A stretch of 11,061 nucleotides of DNA from Methanobacteriota archaeon (GTDB taxonomy: Archaea; Thermoplasmatota; Poseidoniia; Poseidoniales; Poseidoniaceae), in NCBI GenBank assembly GCA_002719475.1, contig PBHQ01000025.1, positions 6,558-17,618 on the forward strand, read 5' to 3'. The position numbers and the translations under genes were made by a program. This document shows positions 6,751-11,061 of the stretch, piece by piece (position 1 is the stretch's first letter; every line of letters begins with the position of its first letter). The notes beneath the pieces are model-generated. The model worked only from the letters and a program-made list of their open reading frames with translations, was not told the DNA's origin and made no database searches.

Positions 6751-7713
6751 TCATTCCAATTCTTCTTCTGATTCAATCTCTATTTCACAGACCTTGAACA
6801 CTGGCTCTCCATGAGAGATTGAACCCATGTACTCATCTACCTGATAACCGAATTTGACACGTACTTGGAAAAATGTAGGGTCATTTGTTCTCCAACGGCG
6901 ATGTTTGGCGTAATGATGTACCAGAATGACGTATTTGCCCGCAGGAGGTTGCTTCCACCAAACCAAGTTCTCAATCGGTTCCTTGCTTGTTGGTCGGGCA
7001 TTCATGTCGACATCGAGAGTTCCACCACAATTTGTTCTTCTCTTGTTGAATGATACCCTCTCGTCACCGGGAGTAATCACATGCAAATCCAAATCATTGT
7101 GATTATCCCAAATTAATGATACCTGAATGAAACCTGTTTCTCCACCTTCGCGCTCGAGACGCTTCTGGAAATCCTCTTCTCTTGAATTTGATTTCATCTT
7201 GACCAAAACCCCCTGAATAGGAGCGAGGCCGGAATCCTTGGCATGTGAATCGAAGGTGGGTTCAAATTCACTGACCCAGGCATCTCTTTCTTGTAACAAC
7301 TGTAAGCGTGCCTCTTCGGCCTCTCGCTTGAAATCCTTCTTTTTCTTAGGCTCATCCTTCAGAATATGGTCGAACTGTCCAGGTAGCCCCATCGCCATCT
7401 CCGCATATTGCTTCAGTCGTTCCTTCTGGACACGTTCGTGCTCTTCACGTTCCTCAGTGCTCCATTCCTTACTGACATTGGCTCTCAATTCCTCTAATTT
7501 GTCCATATGCGAATCATCAACGATCTGTACTGGCTCGAAATCCGTCTCTTCATACATCTGAACCGCAGCATCTACTGCCCTTGACGAATAAGTTTCTGAT
7601 TGCGAAGAAACCTTCTCGATAGGTGTGTTAGATTTTGAGGCGAACAAGGACCAAAGGCCATAACCGAATCCAAGGATGAATATGCCCCCAAATATCGCCT
7701 CGGCCGCATCCAT
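6751..7713 (-). CDS. Membrane-anchored protein with YfaP/DUF2135-like C-terminal domain
   Basis: Protein of 320 residues from the ATG at 7713. A membrane-anchor helix comes first (AIFGGIFILGFGYGLWSLF, 6-24), then a low-complexity linker, then a charged, probably coiled-coil segment (about 68-150, with KLEELRANV and PKKKKDFKREAEEARLQLL). The C-terminal domain (about 195-315) contains VSLIWDNHNDLDLHV, P-G-D-E, CGGTLDVDMN, PIENLVWW, and PPAGKYVILVHHY. This matches the YfaP/DUF2135 pattern W-x-D..DlDLHV..P.ge...gG.LD.D...PENi.w..pP.G.Y.V.V.yY, a beta-sandwich domain of unknown role often found next to von Willebrand-A or surface proteins. The frame stays open upstream to 8394, but that extension is antisense to the ABC gene. 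An ATG at 7800 would add 29 residues before the helix and is less likely. Its neighbour downstream on the same strand is the giant surface protein. Confidence 0.75.
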   Translation of the reverse strand: MDAAEAIFGGIFILGFGYGLWSLFASKSNTPIEKVSSQSETYSSRAVDAAVQMYEETDFEPVQIVDDSHMDKLEELRANVSKEWSTEEREEHERVQKERLKQYAEMAMGLPGQFDHILKDEPKKKKDFKREAEEARLQLLQERDAWVSEFEPTFDSHAKDSGLAPIQGVLVKMKSNSREEDFQKRLEREGGETGFIQVSLIWDNHNDLDLHVITPGDERVSFNKRRTNCGGTLDVDMNARPTSKEPIENLVWWKQPPAGKYVILVHHYAKHRRWRTNDPTFFQVRVKFGYQVDEYMGSISHGEPVFKVCEIEIESEEELE

Positions 7714-7798
7714 GCGGTTTCGTAAAGGAGCAAGGTATTGAGATGATTGGAGGAAGATAAGCGAAGATTCCTCAAATGGATGACCACCCTCAGTGGCC
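7714..7798. promoter_or_regulatory. Divergent intergenic region between DUF2135-like and ABC genes
   Basis: These 85 bp separate the two divergent starts (ATG at 7713 on minus, ATG at 7799 on plus) and must hold the promoter(s) for both units if those starts are right. No convincing TATA/BRE box and no well-placed Shine-Dalgarno site was seen on either side; GGAGG at 7749-7753 is too far from the ABC start. CATG at 7798-7801 offers an ATG on both strands, which is the source of the alternative minus-strand start. Confidence 0.4.
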
Positions 7799-8818
7799 AT
7801 GCGAGCCGAGGGGTTGGTGGTCGATAGCCTGTCATTCCGCCATCGAATCTCGGCACCGAGTCTGAAGAATCCGTGGGCGACTAGGCAGGGTGCGGGCATA
7901 CACGGCGTCTCTTTCTCAGTCCCTTCTGGTTCAATTGTTGGCCTCGTAGGCCCCAATGGGGCTGGTAAAACTACCCTTTTGCACCTGTTGAGTGGGCTAC
8001 GAACTCCAGAATCCGGCAGCATGGCCTTGAATGGCAAAGAATGGAAGGACATGAAGAGCAGTCCAGAGGCCCGAACTGGAATCGGATTCATGCCTGATGG
8101 GGTACGCTGGCAAGGAAACAGTACTCCAAACAAAGTGCTACGTAGAATGTCGATAATCAGATCGGTGGATTCCTCCAAACTACTGGAACTTGTTGGACTC
8201 AAGAACAAGGCAGATGAAACTCTAGACAGGCTCAGCGCTGGAATGAGACAACGTCTTTCTCTTGCGTGTGCATTACTTGGTTCCCCTACTGTATTGTTAC
8301 TGGATGAACCATTCACGGGCTTAGACCCAGTAGCACAGAAAGCCTTGCAAGAATTACTTCGACAATTAGCAGACAGAGGAACGACGATTATCATCTCCTC
8401 ACACCTGCTGCTCGAATTGGAAGCACTGGTTGAACGAGTGGTTTTATTGCACCAAGGTCAAGTCATCATCGAAGGTAAGTTAGACTCTGTAAGAAAGAGA
8501 CTGGGCCTAGACAGGAGGTTACTGGTCGAAGGAAGGAAAGGCGAGGCAAAAGAAGTTCTAGCATCGCATGGAGAGATTTTGGAATATCATGAAGGTTGGA
8601 CTGCGACCCTTTACAGGGAAGATGGTTGGTCTTTGCAAAGCCGAGAAGAATTAGTTACAGAGTTATGCAACAAGGGATACCCTCCTTATCGCGTAGAGGC
8701 CGAACTTGCAGATCTTGCTGAGATTCTAAGCGCGGCAACTGGAAGTGAAAGCATTAGCATGGACCTTGCAGACTCAGCGATGGTGCCATTGGCACGAAAG
8801 GAGGTGGAGGAAGAGTGA
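7799..8818 (+). CDS. ABC transporter ATP-binding protein (ABC-2 exporter type)
   Basis: ATPase subunit of 339 residues that powers the permease encoded next. Walker A GPNGAGKT is at 51-58, signature LSAGMRQRLSLA at 145-156, Walker B VLLLDEP with D169/E170, D-loop GLDP, and H-loop His in ISSH at 202. In place of the Q-loop Gln the sequence has MPDG (D100), where CcmA/Nos-type exporters commonly have LPE. About 110 residues follow the core as the C-terminal extension common in drug/NosF-type subunits. Start: ATG at 7799 (MRAEGLVVDSLSF) gives the expected first strand; a GTG at 7793 would add two residues. The stop overlaps the permease start by 4 nt. The substrate is unknown: NosF-like, multidrug and surface-polymer exporters share this form. 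Confidence 0.92.
   Translation: MRAEGLVVDSLSFRHRISAPSLKNPWATRQGAGIHGVSFSVPSGSIVGLVGPNGAGKTTLLHLLSGLRTPESGSMALNGKEWKDMKSSPEARTGIGFMPDGVRWQGNSTPNKVLRRMSIIRSVDSSKLLELVGLKNKADETLDRLSAGMRQRLSLACALLGSPTVLLLDEPFTGLDPVAQKALQELLRQLADRGTTIIISSHLLLELEALVERVVLLHQGQVIIEGKLDSVRKRLGLDRRLLVEGRKGEAKEVLASHGEILEYHEGWTATLYREDGWSLQSREELVTELCNKGYPPYRVEAELADLAEILSAATGSESISMDLADSAMVPLARKEVEEE
8798..8807 (+). promoter_or_regulatory. Ribosome binding site for the permease
   Basis: AAGGAGGTGG lies inside the end of the ATPase gene, 7 nt before the GTG at 8815. The strong match to the anti-Shine-Dalgarno decides this non-ATG start and fits translational coupling of the two subunits. Confidence 0.75.
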
Positions 8819-9645
8819 ACCTCCGTAGAATCTTGTCTTTAGCCAAAGACGAAGTTGAACAACGTGCTTTTTCACTTCGCATGCTGATTATGGCACCTCT
8901 TCTGACCTTGTTCATTCTTGGCGCTTGTTGGGGGATTTCTGATCCAGATGCATCATTGCCATCCTCCATTTCAGCGGATACTCCATTTGAGGTGCTATTC
9001 GTAGCATCTTTGTTCATTCTACTCTCAGCCACCCTCGGCGTGGTATTGTTCGGATTTGACGGAATCAGTCGCTCACGCATGTCAGGAAACCTAGCCATCG
9101 AATTGGCTCAGCCTATTGCACGTCGCGAATTGGCTTGGTCTATGCTGCTCGGCACATGGGCAGTAGTTGCGGTTCCAACTCTTGTACTAAGCATAGTTGG
9201 AATAATTCTCATTCGAATACAAATGGGAGAGTGGGCATCCTTTGCAGACATTTCTCTATTTCTTTTCAGCACCACCATGCTACTGTTCTGGTATGCAGTC
9301 ATTCAGATGTACGCTTCAAGTCTGGCCAAGGACATGGGTTCGTCTATCGCTCTCGGAGTTGCTGCATGGCTACTCTTCACCATGGTCTGGTTACTGGTAA
9401 CCGTCATGGTCGCCAGCATCCTAGGTGTTGAATCCAGTAACACGACTGACCCCTTGTACAAGACTTTCTCAGCTAAAGTAGACCTGTTTTCACCCAATGG
9501 TGTCTATCACCTGTTATTGGAAACTAGACTTGCTGAAGATTTGAGCCGCCCTATCTCACCACTACTAGTGGTACTTGCAACAGCCCTTTGGACACTTCTT
9601 CCTCTAGTTGCATATCTGAAAAGGTTCGAGAAACTACAACCCTGA
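8815..9645 (+). CDS. ABC-2 type transporter permease, NosY-like
   Basis: Integral membrane subunit of 276 residues with six predicted helices at about 22-40, 60-81, 108-133, 144-165, 176-204 and 248-267. After helix 2 comes GISRSRMSGNLAIELAQPIARREL (84-107; the first arm is G-I-S and the end is Q-P-I-A-R). This corresponds to the conserved cytoplasmic segment IS.ER..GTL..LLSQPVSR of NosY/ABC-2 permeases that couples to the ATPase. The start is GTG 8815, in a GTGA overlap with the ATPase stop. With the upstream gene it makes a complete half-size exporter, presumably a dimer. No substrate-binding protein is encoded nearby, which agrees with export. The soluble loop at 204-247 is unusually long. 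It ends 10 nt from the convergent TPR gene. Confidence 0.88.
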   Translation: MNLRRILSLAKDEVEQRAFSLRMLIMAPLLTLFILGACWGISDPDASLPSSISADTPFEVLFVASLFILLSATLGVVLFGFDGISRSRMSGNLAIELAQPIARRELAWSMLLGTWAVVAVPTLVLSIVGIILIRIQMGEWASFADISLFLFSTTMLLFWYAVIQMYASSLAKDMGSSIALGVAAWLLFTMVWLLVTVMVASILGVESSNTTDPLYKTFSAKVDLFSPNGVYHLLLETRLAEDLSRPISPLLVVLATALWTLLPLVAYLKRFEKLQP

Positions 9646-9655
9646 ACAGAACACT

Positions 9656-10657
9656 TCACTCTTCTTCGTCTAGAGGCAAAGCCAATTCAAAATCTGGTAG
9701 ATTCGGTTTCCACCCCTTTGGCAGATCATCGCCTTTGTCGATGATAGCCATCAATCTCTCCCGATAGGCCTTGGGCCTACGACCTAGAATAGACATGTAC
9801 AGTCTACCGACTCGTAGTTCTGGTGGGATGACCTTACAACCTGAAGTTGTCTCGGTATCCATAGCTCTAATCATATTGAATGCAGGGCGATTGACCTTGT
9901 GAAACAACGACTTAGTGAATCGAATTCCCAATAGTACCGTCATCAAAATGATACACGAAGAAAAGCATAGTCCAATCCAGCCTGCCTGATTCAGACCCCT
10001 TGACAACCATACTTCAAGAACCAAAAATGGCACTACCATCAAGAGGAAAAGATAAGTTTCCGAAACAGGGCCCTTGTTTGCGCGCAAGCGAATGGCTTCC
10101 CAACCTGGGTGCCTCTTCTCCCAAGGACGAAAAAACGTCAATCTACCTTGCCGAGTAGCGGTTTGAACCAATTGATGTAATCTTGCTAACCGGGACATCT
10201 GCGATGGTATCAAATCCAGATTATTATCGAAAATCAGTTGTAATAGTTCCATCGCTTCATCATAATAACCCAAATCGACCAATAGAGCCGTCTGTTCAAT
10301 TACTGCTTCTGTATCATAGGGGTCTACTATTCGACGCTGGTTCCACCATTCAAGTGCATCCTCATACAAGCCGATTTCTTCCATTAATCTTGCACCTTGC
10401 CTCCATGCATGCTCGTGCTTCGGGTTTGCCTCGACCACTTTCTTGCAGGCTCTTAGACTCCTAGCGACTTGTTTGAGAGTGGGAGCACTCTTCTCTGGAA
10501 GTTCAAGTCTAGACAATAGCCACCAAGCTTCTGCATGTTGTGGGTTGATTTCACAGGCTTTCTGTGCACTACTTATGGCGCCCTCGCGGTCATCTCCTTC
10601 TAGAGCCTCAACAGCATCGAGATAGTGTTCCTCTGCTCTATCCCCACTTCCGGCCAT
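9656..10657 (-). CDS. TPR-repeat protein with two membrane helices
   Basis: Protein of 333 residues. The N-terminal part is three to four tetratricopeptide helix pairs: 6-39 (EEHYLDAVEAL, then AISSAQKACEINPQ), about 66-82 (ACKKVVEANPK), 84-117 (HAWRQGARL, then YEDALEWWNQ..VDP) and 121-152 (YYDEAMELLQLIF). Two hydrophobic helices follow at about 202-220 and 226-245. The cytoplasmic C-terminus (250-333) is of no recognised family and ends acidic. TPR domains bind partner proteins, so this may be a membrane-tethered scaffold. The start is ATG 10657 behind a strong AGGAGG. It lies 14 nt downstream of the RGG/zinc-finger gene on the same strand, so the two are probably co-transcribed. The gene is secure; the specific role is unknown. 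Confidence 0.85.
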   Translation of the reverse strand: MAGSGDRAEEHYLDAVEALEGDDREGAISSAQKACEINPQHAEAWWLLSRLELPEKSAPTLKQVARSLRACKKVVEANPKHEHAWRQGARLMEEIGLYEDALEWWNQRRIVDPYDTEAVIEQTALLVDLGYYDEAMELLQLIFDNNLDLIPSQMSRLARLHQLVQTATRQGRLTFFRPWEKRHPGWEAIRLRANKGPVSETYLFLLMVVPFLVLEVWLSRGLNQAGWIGLCFSSCIILMTVLLGIRFTKSLFHKVNRPAFNMIRAMDTETTSGCKVIPPELRVGRLYMSILGRRPKAYRERLMAIIDKGDDLPKGWKPNLPDFELALPLDEEE

Positions 10658-10664
10658 GAGAAAA

Positions 10665-10670
10665 CCTCCT
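10665..10670 (-). promoter_or_regulatory. Ribosome binding site for the TPR gene
   Basis: On the minus strand AGGAGG lies 7 nt before the ATG at 10657 and directly after the stop of the zinc-finger gene. It fixes the TPR start and suggests the two genes are read from one transcript. Confidence 0.75.
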
Positions 10671-10671
10671 A

Positions 10672-11061
10672 TCAGTCATCATTAAACGGGTTCTTTGGAT
10701 TACGTTGACTATGATAATGTCTGGAATCCTTACCTCGTTTCCTAGGTTTGAAAACTCTACCACTTCGGCTCTGAGGGCGGCCTTTAGCGCCTTTGTTTAC
10801 GCCGCCAGAGCCTCGGCGAGGAGCGCCTCTACGATCTCCGCCACGGCGGTCTCCACCTCTACGGTCTCCACCACGGCGGTCTCCACCTCTACGGCCACCA
10901 CGTTCCGACCTATTACCGTCGTCTCTTCGACCTCCTCCACTTCGAGGTGCACTACAGCGATTGCATTCTGTACGGAAAGCGAAATTGGAATTCTGACACT
11001 TAGGGCAAGTCCAATCTCCACCGCGACGATCTCCACCACGGCGGTCTCCACCGCGACGATC
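10672..11061 (-). CDS. RGG-repeat protein with RanBP2-type zinc finger (5' end missing)
   Basis: The last 129 residues of a longer protein; the frame is open to the window edge and ends with TGA at the complement of 10672-10674. Order: three DRRGG units, then a zinc finger DWTCPKCQNSNFAFRTECNR ending C-S-A-P-R. A second Arg/Gly tract follows (GGRR, then repeated GGDRR), then a basic tail (GRVFKPRKRGKDSRHYH) ending NPFNDD. The finger satisfies the RanBP2 pattern W-x-C-x2-C-x3-N-x6-C-x2-C exactly. RanBP2 fingers of this kind bind single-stranded RNA in FUS, EWS, TAF15 and ZRANB2, and RGG tracts bind RNA and can be methylated. An RNA-binding role is therefore likely by analogy. Another domain, such as an RRM, could lie in the missing N-terminus. 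The TPR gene follows after 14 nt. Confidence 0.85.
   Translation of the reverse strand, partial: DRRGGDRRGGDRRGGDWTCPKCQNSNFAFRTECNRCSAPRSGGGRRDDGNRSERGGRRGGDRRGGDRRGGDRRGGDRRGAPRRGSGGVNKGAKGRPQSRSGRVFKPRKRGKDSRHYHSQRNPKNPFNDD
10841..10900 (-). repeat. 30-bp direct repeat in the RGG tract
   Basis: Two adjacent 30-bp units (10841-10870 and 10871-10900) share their first 24 bases exactly on the plus strand, beginning CCACGGCGGTCTCCACC. Each encodes two DRRGG-type pentapeptides, using alternating Arg codons (CGC-CGT, then CGT-AGA). Related 15-bp units recur at about 11015-11061, on the other side of the zinc finger. The pattern points to growth by unit duplication or slippage, and length may vary between strains. 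Confidence 0.75.

Noticed and set aside
7714..8394. N-terminal extension of the DUF2135-like reading frame upstream of 7713 (to 8394)
   Set aside because: It is antisense to the ABC ATPase gene, whose Walker A, signature and Walker B motifs are certain. The extension has no recognisable domain, and the membrane-anchor start at 7713 is the better N-terminus.
9646..9655. Search for a shared terminator between the permease and the TPR gene
   Set aside because: The 10-nt gap has no inverted repeat or T-tract.
10793..11051. Pro/Arg/Ser-rich plus-strand frame (10793-10996) and Val/Glu-rich minus-strand frame (10797-11051)
   Set aside because: Both are other-frame readings of the RGG repeats. The minus frame ending at 10672 contains the zinc finger and explains the repeats.

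Overview
The window looks archaeal and most resembles a marine Euryarchaeon of the Poseidoniales (Marine Group II) type. This is inferred from gene style, not from a marker gene. The grounds are GGTGAT/GGAGG Shine-Dalgarno sites, short intergenic gaps, a very large secreted then membrane-anchored surface protein with thrombospondin-3 calcium repeats and a dense N-glycosylation stalk, and a eukaryote-like RGG/RanBP2 zinc-finger protein. No rRNA, tRNA, CRISPR array, insertion sequence or phage gene was seen.

Layout: (1) 1-2282, plus strand: probable 3' end of an upstream gene overlapping etfB by ATGA, then etfB, etfA and a small LETM1-domain-like protein. This is an electron-transfer flavoprotein operon that would carry electrons from acyl-CoA or similar dehydrogenases. 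(2) 2283-7713, minus strand: a membrane-anchored protein with a YfaP/DUF2135-like C-terminal domain, followed downstream by a 1471-residue surface protein. That protein reads, in order: signal peptide, about 14 beta-propeller blades, TSP3 calcium-binding repeats including six exact 123-bp units, Gly6 hinge, N-x-T pentapeptide stalk, transmembrane helix, and a short cytoplasmic tail ending in an aromatic motif. (3) 7799-9645, plus strand, divergent: an ABC-2 type exporter made of an ATPase and a six-helix permease, overlapping by 4 nt. (4) 9656-11061, minus strand: an incomplete RGG-repeat protein with one RanBP2-type zinc finger (its 5' end lies beyond the window), followed after 14 nt by a TPR protein with two membrane helices.

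The stop codons at 2280-2285 of two convergent genes share one palindrome. The other convergent junction (9646-9655) is only 10 nt. The most unusual items are the FUS/EWS/TAF15-like zinc-finger/RGG protein, the architecture of the giant surface protein with its glycosylation stalk, and the LETM1-like gene behind etfBA.

All family assignments come from reading motifs by eye; no database search was run.
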